Positions 1 through 8,130 of a stretch of DNA of 18,751 bases are shown here, in pieces (position 1 is the stretch's first letter; every line of letters starts with the position of its first letter). The stretch comes from an uncultured Flavobacteriales bacterium (GTDB lineage Bacteria > Bacteroidota > Bacteroidia > Flavobacteriales > Crocinitomicaceae): NCBI GenBank assembly GCA_946479985.1, contig CAMLIF010000082.1, forward strand, positions 1-18,751, read 5' to 3'. The notes beneath the pieces were generated by a model. That model was not told the origin of the DNA and ran no database searches. It saw nothing but the letters and a program-made list of their open reading frames with translations. The position numbers and the translations under genes were made by a program.

Positions 1-191
1 TATACAAGAAGCAGCGTACGGCCTTTGTAATTAGTGTTCTGGGATATGTGATATCTATCGGTGGATTGGTTGCAGGATTGGCAATGGGCTGGGATTTCCG
101 CCATGCATTGATCTTATACACCGCCGGATATGTTGTGTTCTATTCAGGATTGTTATTTTGGTACTTCCGATTAATCCGTGGAAAGAAATGA
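1..191 (+). CDS. C-terminal end of a multi-spanning membrane protein, probable Wzx-type polysaccharide flippase (partial)
   Basis: Reading from base 3 gives 62 codons and a TGA at 189-191; the rest of the gene lies before the window. The visible part has two hydrophobic spans (about residues 8-28 and 34-55, the second rich in Tyr, Phe and Trp) and a basic tail ending RLIRGKK. This fits the last two transmembrane helices of an oligosaccharide flippase (MATE/Wzx superfamily), which would move undecaprenyl-linked repeat units to the periplasmic side. The family call rests mainly on context: the gene is coupled (ATGA overlap) to a glycosyltransferase and is followed by a Wzy-like protein, and a Wzx partner would be expected. 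With so little protein visible, another membrane protein of the cluster cannot be excluded. Confidence 0.6.
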   Translation, partial: YKKQRTAFVISVLGYVISIGGLVAGLAMGWDFRHALILYTAGYVVFYSGLLFWYFRLIRGKK

Positions 192-1099
192 AGGTGTTAA
201 TTACAGGATTACCCATGTTTGCAAAGCAATTGGCCAGTCATTTGGCTGAGGCTGATCCTTCGGGCAGATACTTGTTCTTTGATACCTATTATTCCAAATT
301 GGGGAAGTTGAAATTCCTGATGCACCTACCATTTTGCTCGCATGTTATTTCAATGAACGGTGTGTCAGATAACAGTGGTATTTTGAATTGGGTACTCCGT
401 TTCCGGAAGAAACTGATCCTGCAATGGATGGGAACGGATTCTCTCCATGCCATGGAACGTTATCAGAATAAGACAATTAATCGCAAGTATATTGATTATG
501 CAGTGAATGCAATTGATTCTCAATGGCTGGAGGAAGAATTAAAAAGCATAGAACTCAATCCTGTTTGGCTCGAGTTTAAATTCTCTACAATTGATACCGA
601 ACCGATTTCTAATTACCCGAAAATGGTTGCTGTAACCTACATTGCAGAGAACAGGCAAGCTTTTTACGGTTTAGAGTGGGTGAAACGATCAGCTGAATTG
701 TTTCCGTCTATCGGGTTTCAGGTGTTCGGGATGAGTAATCCGGAAGTTGAATGTCCGGAAAATGTGACGTTTTTTGGTTGGCAGCCTGCATCTGTATTTA
801 TGGAAGCAGTTAGAAATGCGCCGTTGTTTTTACGTTTTACCGAACACGACGGCTTTTCGGTTTCAGTTATTGAAGCATTAAGCACAGGTGCCGAAACCTT
901 GATGACTTTACCTTGCGAATTGACTACTTTGGTTCAGAGCAAGGACGAATTGGAATCTGCTTTTAATTCTGTGATTCAGCGAATAAAGGAACGGGGAATG
1001 AAGCCGGATCCGGAACTGGTGAAAAAATCGAAATTGAAATGGAACAAGCAGCGTTTGATGAGTAATTACGTGCAATTTTTGAAGAATAGTGGAAAGTAA
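188..1099 (+). CDS. Glycosyltransferase, GT-B fold (GT4-like)
   Basis: 303 residues. The chosen start is the ATG at 188, which overlaps the upstream stop as ATGA and opens with the usual first beta strand MKVLITGLP; a TTG 30 nt upstream would only add a tail overlapping the flippase gene. The N-terminal half is short and divergent. The C-terminal half has the nucleotide-sugar domain signature RFTEHDGFSVSVIEALSTG, with D221-x7-E229 in place of the E-x7-E of many GT4 enzymes. It probably transfers a sugar from a nucleotide donor to the growing lipid-linked oligosaccharide at the inner face of the cytoplasmic membrane. No membrane segment or signal peptide is seen. Donor and acceptor cannot be read from the sequence. 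The end overlaps the next gene by 11 nt, which supports a single operon. Confidence 0.8.
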   Translation: MKVLITGLPMFAKQLASHLAEADPSGRYLFFDTYYSKLGKLKFLMHLPFCSHVISMNGVSDNSGILNWVLRFRKKLILQWMGTDSLHAMERYQNKTINRKYIDYAVNAIDSQWLEEELKSIELNPVWLEFKFSTIDTEPISNYPKMVAVTYIAENRQAFYGLEWVKRSAELFPSIGFQVFGMSNPEVECPENVTFFGWQPASVFMEAVRNAPLFLRFTEHDGFSVSVIEALSTGAETLMTLPCELTTLVQSKDELESAFNSVIQRIKERGMKPDPELVKKSKLKWNKQRLMSNYVQFLKNSGK

Positions 1100-2312
1100 A
1101 AGACATATTGCATTGGTCACCACCTGGTTTCCGCCTCAGCAAAGTGTAGCAACTAATCGTATGCTGGCTTTTGTTGAATTTCTTTCGGAAAATTATACCG
1201 TTACGGTTTTCGCCCTTGGACCACATGCAGAAATAAAGAAATGGTCAGATAATGTGGAAGTGCATTATTTCAGAGCGCGATCGATTGTGGATAAACTGCG
1301 AAGTAAACAAACCGACCATAGAATTATCCATTTGTCGAAAACGGCGGCCAAAGTTTTGATGTCGAAAGTAACAAAAGATCCGCTTTCCCGCTGGCAGGCT
1401 GAAGTAACAAAAAGTCTTTCCCTTGTTCATGAAAAACGTCCTTTCGATGTAGTGATAAGCAGTTTCGCCCCTCAGGAAACCCATTTGGCTGCAGCCGGGT
1501 TTATCCGCGAAAATAAACAGGTGAAGTGGATTGCCGATATGCGCGATGAAATGTCGATGAACCCGGGGCTGAACGATCAGCAAAAAGCACGCATGCGCCA
1601 GATTGAACTTTTAGTAGACAAATATGCTGCAGCAATTACATCGGTAAGCGACCCGATAGTTCAGGATTTCAAACGTCTTTGTCCGAATGTGAACCATTTT
1701 GAAGAGATCAGAAATGGTTTCAATCACAATTTGATCAACGATCATTCGCACAAAAATGAAGTGTTTACTTTTGGCTATTTCGGCAGTTTTTATGGCGGTC
1801 GTAAACCGGTAACATTCTTTGCTGCCTTAGAAGCTTTGAAAAAAGAACATCCGGATTTTCAATTTGAATTTCACGTTGTTGGGGCACACAGAAACTTCGA
1901 TATTCCTTCTGGTTTATCAAGCTATGTGAAATTCTTGCCGCCCTTGCCTTACTTGCAGGCCATCGAAAAAATGATGACCATGGATGCAAACCTCGTACTT
2001 CATCCGAGAAGCGGACAAAAGGGCGTTTTTACAGGTAAATTATTCGACTATATTTCTGTCAACCAGCCTATAATTGCCTGTGTAGACAAAGACGATGTTG
2101 CTGCCAAATTGGTAAATGAGTTAAACATAGGTTATGTTGCCGAATGCACAGATCTTTCCGAGAACAAAATTGCTCTTTGGCAAGCTTACCAGGATTGGAA
2201 AAACGGACAGATTAAACACCTTTCGGAAGAACAGCGAATGGCGCAGCATCGAAAAACGCAAGTTGGGAAAATGCAGGAATTAATTGAAACATTGCTGAGC
2301 AACGGAGGTTGA
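1089..2312 (+). CDS. Glycosyltransferase family 4-like protein
   Basis: 407 residues. The start is the GTG at 1089, inside the end of the previous gene; no ATG lies near the conserved N-terminus, and the protein begins MESKRHIALVTTWFPPQQS, a typical GT4 acceptor-domain opening (beta strand, then WFPP loop, then N-R-M helix). A second-domain strand FTFGYFGSFYGGRKP follows near residue 220. The donor-site region around residues 311-325 reads KGVFTGKLFDYISVNQPI, the K-x-FDY motif seen in WbuB-like GT4 enzymes that replaces the classical E-x7-E. It is likely a cytoplasmic, membrane-associated sugar transferase of repeat-unit assembly. The sugar specificity is unknown. Confidence 0.82.
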   Translation: MESKRHIALVTTWFPPQQSVATNRMLAFVEFLSENYTVTVFALGPHAEIKKWSDNVEVHYFRARSIVDKLRSKQTDHRIIHLSKTAAKVLMSKVTKDPLSRWQAEVTKSLSLVHEKRPFDVVISSFAPQETHLAAAGFIRENKQVKWIADMRDEMSMNPGLNDQQKARMRQIELLVDKYAAAITSVSDPIVQDFKRLCPNVNHFEEIRNGFNHNLINDHSHKNEVFTFGYFGSFYGGRKPVTFFAALEALKKEHPDFQFEFHVVGAHRNFDIPSGLSSYVKFLPPLPYLQAIEKMMTMDANLVLHPRSGQKGVFTGKLFDYISVNQPIIACVDKDDVAAKLVNELNIGYVAECTDLSENKIALWQAYQDWKNGQIKHLSEEQRMAQHRKTQVGKMQELIETLLSNGG

Positions 2313-2363
2313 AATATGTAATCTATCCATGAATCAAATGACAAATCATGCCGAATGATTCAT

Positions 2364-2371
2364 TACATTTG
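2364..2371 (+). promoter_or_regulatory. Possible internal promoter (TAnnTTTG box)
   Basis: TACATTTG matches the Bacteroidota -7 consensus TAnnTTTG and lies 18 nt before the ATG at 2390, in a 77-nt gap that is unusually long for this operon. No good -33 TTTG is present at the expected distance, so this is a weak call. If real, transcription would begin after the ATG at 2348, which favours 2390 as the start of the next gene. Confidence 0.3.
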
Positions 2372-2389
2372 AATAACTCAGAGATTAAA

Positions 2390-3421
2390 ATGAAAGTAGC
2401 TCATATTGGTTCTAATTCCGTTCATGTAAGGCATTTTGTTGCTGCCCTGCAAACTCAGGATGTAAGGAATATTCTGGTGGCAGAAGAAACCTGTTTGTTT
2501 GAAGGGATTGAAAAGGAACTGGTAATCTCTTATCGTAAATTGTCGCCGCGTATTTTGCGTAAGAACAAAGATTTAATCAAAACATATTTCCTTACAGAAA
2601 AACCGGATGTGTTGCATATTCATCAGTTGAATCGATTGGCGTTCTTCGTTAGTAATATAGCGAAATCACTCAATATTCCTGTCGTTTCAACAGCTTGGGG
2701 GAGTGATGTTTTATTGATACCAAAGAAGAATTTCTTTTTCAGATATCTGACAAAAAGAACCATTAAAAACAGCCGTATTGTTACTGCAGATGCAGAAGTG
2801 ATGATTGAAGCCATGAGACATTTGGTGCCGAACGGAGTTGAATATAAAAAAGTGCAATACGGTATTGATCCGATTCAGTCGAATGAAACAAAAGAGAAAA
2901 TTCTGTTCTCCAATCGACTGCATAAACCGTTATACAGAATTGATCAGATTGTTCATTATTTTGCCGGAACACGTGAAGCTTTTCCGGATTATAAATTGGT
3001 GATTGGTGCTTCCGGAGATGAAACGGACGTTCTGAAAACACTGGTTAAACAGTATGAAATAGAAGATTCTGTTGAATTTGTGGGCTGGTTGACGAGCAAT
3101 CAGAATAAAAACTGGTACGCCAAATCAGAATTTTATGTTTCCATTCCTTCCAGCGATGGAACTTCAGTTAGTTTATTAGAAGCAATTTCAGCATGCTGCA
3201 TTCCAATTGTGTCTGATCTTCCAGCCAATCGGGAATGGGTGACAGACAAAGAAAATGGAGTGATAGAGCACCAGGGAGAGAACCCATTATTGACAGCATT
3301 GTCAGGAAACTTTGGTGATTCGTGTAAAGCAAATGCGGGTAAAGTAAATAGCATTGCCGGTAGAGAAGCAACTATTCCTCAATTTATTTCTTATTATGAG
3401 CAAAGTGTCAATAGCAAGTAG
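2390..3421 (+). CDS. Glycosyltransferase family 4-like protein
   Basis: 343 residues. The ATG at 2390 is preferred because MKVAHIGSNSVHVRHF is the canonical first strand, loop and helix of GT4 proteins; the in-frame ATG at 2348 would add 14 unrelated polar residues. Visible motifs are HIHQLNRLAFF, then TAWGSDVLL (residues about 96-104, the G-S-D loop of the acceptor domain) and IPSSDGTSVSLLEAIS with D256-x7-E264 in the donor site. It should be a retaining nucleotide-sugar transferase building the lipid-linked repeat unit. The end overlaps the polymerase gene by 26 nt. The donor sugar is not predictable. Confidence 0.84.
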   Translation: MKVAHIGSNSVHVRHFVAALQTQDVRNILVAEETCLFEGIEKELVISYRKLSPRILRKNKDLIKTYFLTEKPDVLHIHQLNRLAFFVSNIAKSLNIPVVSTAWGSDVLLIPKKNFFFRYLTKRTIKNSRIVTADAEVMIEAMRHLVPNGVEYKKVQYGIDPIQSNETKEKILFSNRLHKPLYRIDQIVHYFAGTREAFPDYKLVIGASGDETDVLKTLVKQYEIEDSVEFVGWLTSNQNKNWYAKSEFYVSIPSSDGTSVSLLEAISACCIPIVSDLPANREWVTDKENGVIEHQGENPLLTALSGNFGDSCKANAGKVNSIAGREATIPQFISYYEQSVNSK

Positions 3422-4682
3422 TCCGTACGAGAAATGGTATTCCTATGTGCTTGGAGGTGTGGCTTTTTTGGCGCTCTTCGATTTGAAAGCAAATGGAATT
3501 TTGAAACTCAATATACTTCCGTTACTTTTTTTAGCACTTCTTGTATTGGTTGTTGTAGGAATAGTTAAAAAACAATTGAAATTCAAGGTCGACCTATTAT
3601 CGGTCTTGTTCATTGTTTTTTATCTATTGTATGCTGTGTATGCATTGTTTACCAGGAATCCTCATCAGGCCGGAGTATATTTTGAGAACAAACTGACGTT
3701 TATTTTATTACCCGTTTTATTCGCTTTCCGTCCACAATTCAGGCTTAATCAGGCACCGCTTATTTACGGTTGGATTCTTGGCTGTATTGCATTGTTCGGG
3801 ATGTCTTTGATTCATAGTTTTGGCTGTTACACTCAAATGTCAATCGGATTCGGTTGTTTTCTTTCCTCATTCTTTTCGTTTCAACACCATCCTACATACA
3901 CTTCATTCTTTTACACATTTGCATTTTTCCTGGCTATTCATGCATGGAAGCAAAAAATATGGGGATTTTCCACTTTATCCATGCTTGCCTTTTGCGGGTT
4001 GATGTTAACAGGAGTTTTTCTCTGTATCTCCCTGGCCGGAATGCTATTCTTCATGTTAGCCGTGGCATTTGCGGTTTTCCTTTTAATTAAACGGAAATGG
4101 GGAATAAAATGGATGGTTGTGAGTATTGTTCTCTCACCGATAGTTCTTTACGGGCTTATTTTCAGTGTTCCGAGATTGGAAGGAGAATGGACCAATGCAT
4201 CGTGGTATGCAAAAGAATATTTGAAACAACCAAAAACCTATGTCCAAAATTGTAAACCGCCGCATTCCGGAAGTCAAACAAGAATTATTATGTGGACAGT
4301 TGCTACCGATGCCTTTCTGGATTACCCATTAGGTATTGGAACCGGAAATGTTGATGAAGTATTGGCCGCCTATCAACGAAAGTACAACCAGGAAGGAATG
4401 ATTCCTTACCAGTATAATCCGCACAATCAGTATTTACAGACAGGACTGGAAATTGGTGTTTTCGGATTGCTGACACTGGTGTTGATTATTGTTGTTCCAT
4501 TCAGGCAAGCCATTAAGCAGAAAAACTATCTCCTTCTTTTAGTTGCGGGAAGTTTGGCTTTTAATTCGTTGTTTGAATCTATGTTGCAACGGCAAAGCGG
4601 AATTTTCTTTTACACCTTTCTATTAATAATCCTGAGTTTTATTACAACAAGTGCGAAGCAAAGTCAAAACGAGGAGAATTGA
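3396..4682 (+). CDS. O-antigen ligase/polymerase family membrane protein (Wzy- or WaaL-like)
   Basis: 428 residues from the ATG at 3396 (MSKVSIASSPYEKW); the TTG at 3354 gives a longer reading but lies deep in the preceding gene. About ten hydrophobic helices are visible, interrupted by one long hydrophilic loop at about residues 265-345. This loop carries the family signature: SGSQTRIIMW, then LGIGTGNVDEV, then NPHNQYLQ with H343, N344, Q345 and Y346. The H-N-Q/x-Y-L pattern and topology are those of the O-antigen ligase domain, shared by WaaL ligases and Wzy polymerases. In a cluster with a probable flippase and an initiating transferase, a Wzy-type polymerase acting on the periplasmic side is the most economical reading. 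Ligase activity cannot be ruled out by sequence. Confidence 0.82.
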   Translation: MSKVSIASSPYEKWYSYVLGGVAFLALFDLKANGILKLNILPLLFLALLVLVVVGIVKKQLKFKVDLLSVLFIVFYLLYAVYALFTRNPHQAGVYFENKLTFILLPVLFAFRPQFRLNQAPLIYGWILGCIALFGMSLIHSFGCYTQMSIGFGCFLSSFFSFQHHPTYTSFFYTFAFFLAIHAWKQKIWGFSTLSMLAFCGLMLTGVFLCISLAGMLFFMLAVAFAVFLLIKRKWGIKWMVVSIVLSPIVLYGLIFSVPRLEGEWTNASWYAKEYLKQPKTYVQNCKPPHSGSQTRIIMWTVATDAFLDYPLGIGTGNVDEVLAAYQRKYNQEGMIPYQYNPHNQYLQTGLEIGVFGLLTLVLIIVVPFRQAIKQKNYLLLLVAGSLAFNSLFESMLQRQSGIFFYTFLLIILSFITTSAKQSQNEEN

Positions 4683-4693
4683 TAAGGCTTTGT

Positions 4694-4701
4694 TAACTTT
4701 G
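4694..4701 (+). promoter_or_regulatory. Possible promoter of wecB (TAACTTTG box)
   Basis: TAACTTTG is an exact TAnnTTTG box ending 8 nt before the wecB ATG, in the 27-nt gap after the polymerase gene. No TTTG sits at the normal -33 distance (a TTG at 4679-4681 is too close). If used, the transcript would have almost no leader. Confidence 0.35.
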
Positions 4702-4709
4702 TACCCACT

Positions 4710-5777
4710 ATGAACAAAATCATTACAATTCTGGGTGCCCGGCCCCAATTCATTAAAGCCGCCGCAGTATCTGCCCGATTCAAAGATCATTTCAATGAAA
4801 TATTGGTGCATACCGGTCAGCATTACGATCCGAATATGTCGGATGTCTTTTTTGAAGAATTGAGTATCCCGAAACCGAAATATCATTTAAATGTGGGTTC
4901 CGGTTCGCACGGCGCAATGACCGGTGCTATGCTGACAGAAATTGAGAAAGTACTGGAGACAGAACAGCCTGATTTTGTGCTGGTTTACGGTGACACGAAT
5001 TCAACGCTGGCCGGTGCTTTAGCGGCTTCAAAAATGTTGATTCCTGTTATTCATGTAGAAGCCGGTCTGAGAAGTTTCAATAAGGCAATGCCCGAGGAAC
5101 AAAATCGCATTTTAACCGATCACATTTCTGATATACTCTTTGCTCCGACACAAACTGCTGTAAATCATCTGAAAACAGAAGGAATTACAAAGGGAGTTCA
5201 TTTGGCTGGAGACGTGATGTACGATGGGATTTTGCATTTCACGAAGATCGCAGAAGAAAAAAGTACGATCCTGGATAAGATTGGATTGCGTGAAAAATCG
5301 TATTTGCTTTGTACTATTCATCGTGCTGAGAATACAAATGATATCAATCGTTTACGCTCCATTTTTGAAGCTTTAAGTGAGAGCGGGGAAACCATTGTTT
5401 TACCACTGCATCCACGCACATTGAAGTATGTGAAAGAATACGGAATCAATGTGGGGGTGAATATCCGCATTATCGAACCGGTTGGATATTTGGATATGGT
5501 TTTGCTCGAGTCTAAAGCAAAAAAGATCGTAACTGACAGCGGAGGTATTCAAAAAGAAGCGTTTTTCTTAGGAGTTCCCTGTATTACCATGCGCGATGAA
5601 ACAGAGTGGGTGGAAACGGTGGAAAATGGCTGGAACGTAATTGTAGGTGCTGATAAAACAAAAATCAAAGAAGCAATTTTGAATTTTCATCCTACTGCGG
5701 AACGAAAAACGTATTTTGGAGAAGGAAATGCAGCCGAATTAATGAAAGAGATTCTTTTAAATATCAAAATATCATAA
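4710..5777 (+). CDS. wecB: UDP-N-acetylglucosamine 2-epimerase (non-hydrolysing)
   Basis: 355 residues, close to the family's usual 350-390. The enzyme interconverts UDP-GlcNAc and UDP-ManNAc in the cytoplasm and supplies ManNAc-derived sugars to surface polysaccharides. Nearly every conserved block is present: ILGARPQFIKAAA at the N-terminus, HTGQHYDPNMSD, VYGDTNSTLAGALAA, HVEAGLRSFNKAMPEEQNR (with the catalytic-region acidic residues), IHRAENTND, LPLHPRT, and TDSGGIQKEAFFLGVPCITM followed by RDETEW near residues 275-305. It starts at an ATG 27 nt after the polymerase gene. No UDP-ManNAc dehydrogenase (wecC) is in the window, so ManNAc may be used directly or modified by the following genes. 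Confidence 0.95.
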   Translation: MNKIITILGARPQFIKAAAVSARFKDHFNEILVHTGQHYDPNMSDVFFEELSIPKPKYHLNVGSGSHGAMTGAMLTEIEKVLETEQPDFVLVYGDTNSTLAGALAASKMLIPVIHVEAGLRSFNKAMPEEQNRILTDHISDILFAPTQTAVNHLKTEGITKGVHLAGDVMYDGILHFTKIAEEKSTILDKIGLREKSYLLCTIHRAENTNDINRLRSIFEALSESGETIVLPLHPRTLKYVKEYGINVGVNIRIIEPVGYLDMVLLESKAKKIVTDSGGIQKEAFFLGVPCITMRDETEWVETVENGWNVIVGADKTKIKEAILNFHPTAERKTYFGEGNAAELMKEILLNIKIS

Positions 5778-5802
5778 TCCTTTTTGGAGAAATAAAGAGA
5801 AC

Positions 5803-6438
5803 ATGAAAACTAAAAAAAGAATATTAGTCCTTGCACCGCATACAGATGACGGTGAATTCGGATGTGGTGGAGCTATTGCAAAATTCATTGAAGAAGGAAG
5901 TGAAGTATATTATGCTGCATTTTCTGCTTGTCAGCAATCAGTTTTACCGCAATTCCCTTCTGATATTCTGATTACTGAAGTAAAAGCAGCTACGAAAGTT
6001 CTGGGAATTAAACCTGAAAACCTGATTTTGTTCGACTATGATGTGCGAACATTCGGTTATCACCGCCAGGAAATATTAGACGATCTGATCAAGCTGCGTG
6101 CAGAAATAAAACCGGATTTGATCTTAATGCCTGATTTGGAAGATATTCACCAGGATCATGCAACAGTCGCAACTGAAGGATTAAGAGCATTTAAGTTCAA
6201 TTCTATCCTTTCTTATGAGCTTCCATGGAACAATTTGTCGTTCACTACTTCAAGCTTCGTACATTTAACAGAAGAACAGATTCAGAAGAAAGTGAATGCC
6301 CTGAAAGAATATAAAAGCCAGGAACACCGTCCTTATTCGGATGAGAATTTTATTCGCTCCGTTGCGCGAACAAGAGGTGTGCAGATAGGAACAAATTATG
6401 CCGAAGCTTTTAAAGTGGTGCGTTGGATATTAGACTAA
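5803..6438 (+). CDS. PIG-L (LmbE) family deacetylase
   Basis: 211 residues, the usual family size. PIG-L enzymes are zinc-dependent and remove N-acetyl groups from GlcNAc-type sugars (for example MshB, BshB and PIG-L itself). The metal site is visible: APHTDDGEFGCGG with H13, D15, D16 and E18 (the family's P-H-P-D-D-x-E with Pro14 replaced by Thr), and IHQDHATV with H116, D118 and H119. No signal peptide is seen, so it acts in the cytoplasm on a nucleotide sugar or lipid-linked sugar. A GGAG at about 5786-5789 lies roughly 13 nt before the ATG. It follows wecB by 25 nt and is only 2 nt from the ATP-grasp gene, suggesting the freed amine is used by that ligase. The substrate is inferred, not shown. 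Confidence 0.88.
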   Translation: MKTKKRILVLAPHTDDGEFGCGGAIAKFIEEGSEVYYAAFSACQQSVLPQFPSDILITEVKAATKVLGIKPENLILFDYDVRTFGYHRQEILDDLIKLRAEIKPDLILMPDLEDIHQDHATVATEGLRAFKFNSILSYELPWNNLSFTTSSFVHLTEEQIQKKVNALKEYKSQEHRPYSDENFIRSVARTRGVQIGTNYAEAFKVVRWILD

Positions 6439-6440
6439 AT

Positions 6441-7511
6441 ATGGAAGTTGTAATTTTAGTAACAGGTGCGGGGGCGCCGGGAATAAGCGGAACCCTTTAT
6501 TCGTTGGAAAACAATCCGGACAGCACGAAATTCCGAATTATTACTACCGACATGCAGGAATTTCCGGTCGGGAAATATTTGTCAGATGCTTTTTACCAGC
6601 TTCCGGCACCTGAAAGTCCTGAATATTTAGAGGTCTTGAAAGGAATTGTTGACCGTGAAAAAGTTCAGGTAATTCTTCCGCAAACTACCCGGGAAATTGA
6701 ATTGTTGTCGAAGCGTAAAGAAGAAATTGAAACCTGGGGAGTTCGAATTGTTGTTTCAGGATATGATGCAATTCAATTCGCAAACGACAAGTTCAATATT
6801 TTGGAAGTCTGCAAAAAAGTAGGTGTACCTCATCCAACGTATGTGTTGGTTAAGGAAAAGGAAAAACTCGAATCGGCAATTCGCACTTTAGGCTATCCGA
6901 ACGAAAAGGTTATTGTGAAACCGCGTTTGTCTAACGGACAGCGTGGAGTTCGAATTATTACTGATCAGGCATTGACTTTAAGCGCGTATTTGGGTCAGAA
7001 ACCGTCAAGTATGGAAATTGATTTGGAATCTTTCCTTAGAATATTTGATACGAATGCAGATTTTCCCGAGTTAATAGTTTCGGAGTTTATGCCTGGAATG
7101 GAGTATACCGTTGATATGTACAAATCGGATGGTTACGAAGTAGTTATTCCGCGAAGCAGAGATGTAATTCGCAGTGGAATTAGCTTCGAAACAACTGTAG
7201 ATTTACAAAGAGCAGATATCGTTGACTATTCGAAAAAATTGGCCGAAGAACTAAATCTGGAGTTTTGCTTCGGATTTCAATTCAAGTTGGATAATCAGGG
7301 AATACCTAAAATTTTGGAATCGAACCCGCGGGTGCAGGGAACCATGGTTGCCAGTTCTATGGCAGGGTTTAACATGATTTACTACGCTGTAATGAGTGCT
7401 ATCGGGCAGAACAAAATTAGTCAGATCAATGTGCTCGATAAATTGAAATTTAAGCGCAGTTGGGGCGGAGTAGGAATAGATAATTCAGGAAATGAAACAG
7501 GAAGAATTTAG
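6441..7511 (+). CDS. ATP-grasp domain ligase (CarB/PylC-like)
   Basis: 356 residues from the ATG at 6441, 2 nt after the deacetylase stop; the TTG at 6423 overlaps that gene and is not preferred. The N-terminal Rossmann-like preATP-grasp domain starts LVTGAGAPGISG. The ATP-grasp core includes DKFNILEVCKKVGVPHP (113-132), the nucleotide lysine K160 in VIVKPRLSNGQRGV, the hinge acidic residues in VSEFMPGMEYTVD (E215, E221), and the metal-binding block ILESNPRVQG with E293, N295 and R297. Such enzymes join a carboxylate to an amine, thiol or similar group through an acyl phosphate. Placed after a deacetylase in a sugar cluster, it may attach an amino acid or other acid to a freed amino sugar. 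The C-terminus (SWGGVGIDNSGNETGRI) overlaps the PHP gene by 20 nt. Confidence 0.85.
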   Translation: MEVVILVTGAGAPGISGTLYSLENNPDSTKFRIITTDMQEFPVGKYLSDAFYQLPAPESPEYLEVLKGIVDREKVQVILPQTTREIELLSKRKEEIETWGVRIVVSGYDAIQFANDKFNILEVCKKVGVPHPTYVLVKEKEKLESAIRTLGYPNEKVIVKPRLSNGQRGVRIITDQALTLSAYLGQKPSSMEIDLESFLRIFDTNADFPELIVSEFMPGMEYTVDMYKSDGYEVVIPRSRDVIRSGISFETTVDLQRADIVDYSKKLAEELNLEFCFGFQFKLDNQGIPKILESNPRVQGTMVASSMAGFNMIYYAVMSAIGQNKISQINVLDKLKFKRSWGGVGIDNSGNETGRI

Positions 7512-8130
7512 ATCGATTACGGCTGATCGCTATTTGTTTCATCTGCATACGCGTTATACAGACGGACATTTGGATGCAATAGATTATTTCAAATTTGCAG
7601 AAGAAAACAATATAAAATCGATCTTCTTTACCGAACATGTTCGGAGAGAATTGCGCTACAGTTTCGAAGATTTTATTTCAGAGATCAGATCTGTCGAAGC
7701 AGGGTTTCCCGGAATCAAAGGATATATTGGTGCCGAAGCGAAATTATTACCCGGCGGTGGTTTGGATATTGATGCTTCAACTTTTGAGCTGTTGGATGTG
7801 CTGTGCTTTGCCTGTCATGGATTTCCGGATGATATCGAGTTGTATTTCGAATCGTTTCGCAAACTATTTGCTGATGAACAATGGAAGTCGAAGGTCCGTG
7901 TTTTCGTTCATCCGGGCCGATATTTGTTGAAACGTGATTGGTTAACCGAAGAAAACAAGCTGCGTTTAGAAGAATTACTGTTGTTCGCTGTTGAAAACGG
8001 GGTAATTATTGAAGATAATAAGCGCGAGAACCTTCCTCCGAATATCAACGAAATTCCTTTGAATATGCGTGTTATTGGACACGACATTCACCACGCTAAA
8101 GGTCTTGAACACTGGTTAAGCGAACGGTAA
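7492..8130 (+). CDS. PHP-domain metal-dependent hydrolase (phosphoesterase-like)
   Basis: 212 residues. PHP enzymes are multi-metal phosphoesterases related to histidinol phosphatase and TrpH/PolX domains. The full set of ligands is visible: FHLHTRYTDGH (H17, H19, D24), TEHV (H49), GAEAKL (E82), ACHGF (H109), FVHPGRYL (H140) and GHDIHHAKG (H197 or D198, H200). The TYR of HTRYTDG replaces the more common HTxxSDG. It is not of the CpsB tyrosine-phosphatase type, whose opening motif differs. It starts inside the ATP-grasp gene and ends directly at the next start, so it is translationally linked to both. It might dephosphorylate a sugar-phosphate or amino-acid-phosphate intermediate of the same modification; this role is inferred from position only. 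Confidence 0.82.
   Translation: MKQEEFRSITADRYLFHLHTRYTDGHLDAIDYFKFAEENNIKSIFFTEHVRRELRYSFEDFISEIRSVEAGFPGIKGYIGAEAKLLPGGGLDIDASTFELLDVLCFACHGFPDDIELYFESFRKLFADEQWKSKVRVFVHPGRYLLKRDWLTEENKLRLEELLLFAVENGVIIEDNKRENLPPNINEIPLNMRVIGHDIHHAKGLEHWLSER

Noticed and set aside
7637..7930. Open frame on the + strand inside the PHP gene
   Set aside because: A different frame within a gene whose motifs are complete; no start context or family resemblance.
7492..8130. PHP protein as a CpsB-type tyrosine phosphatase controlling capsule synthesis
   Set aside because: The opening motif and overall pattern fit TrpH/PolX-like PHP proteins, and no Wzc-type tyrosine kinase is in the window.
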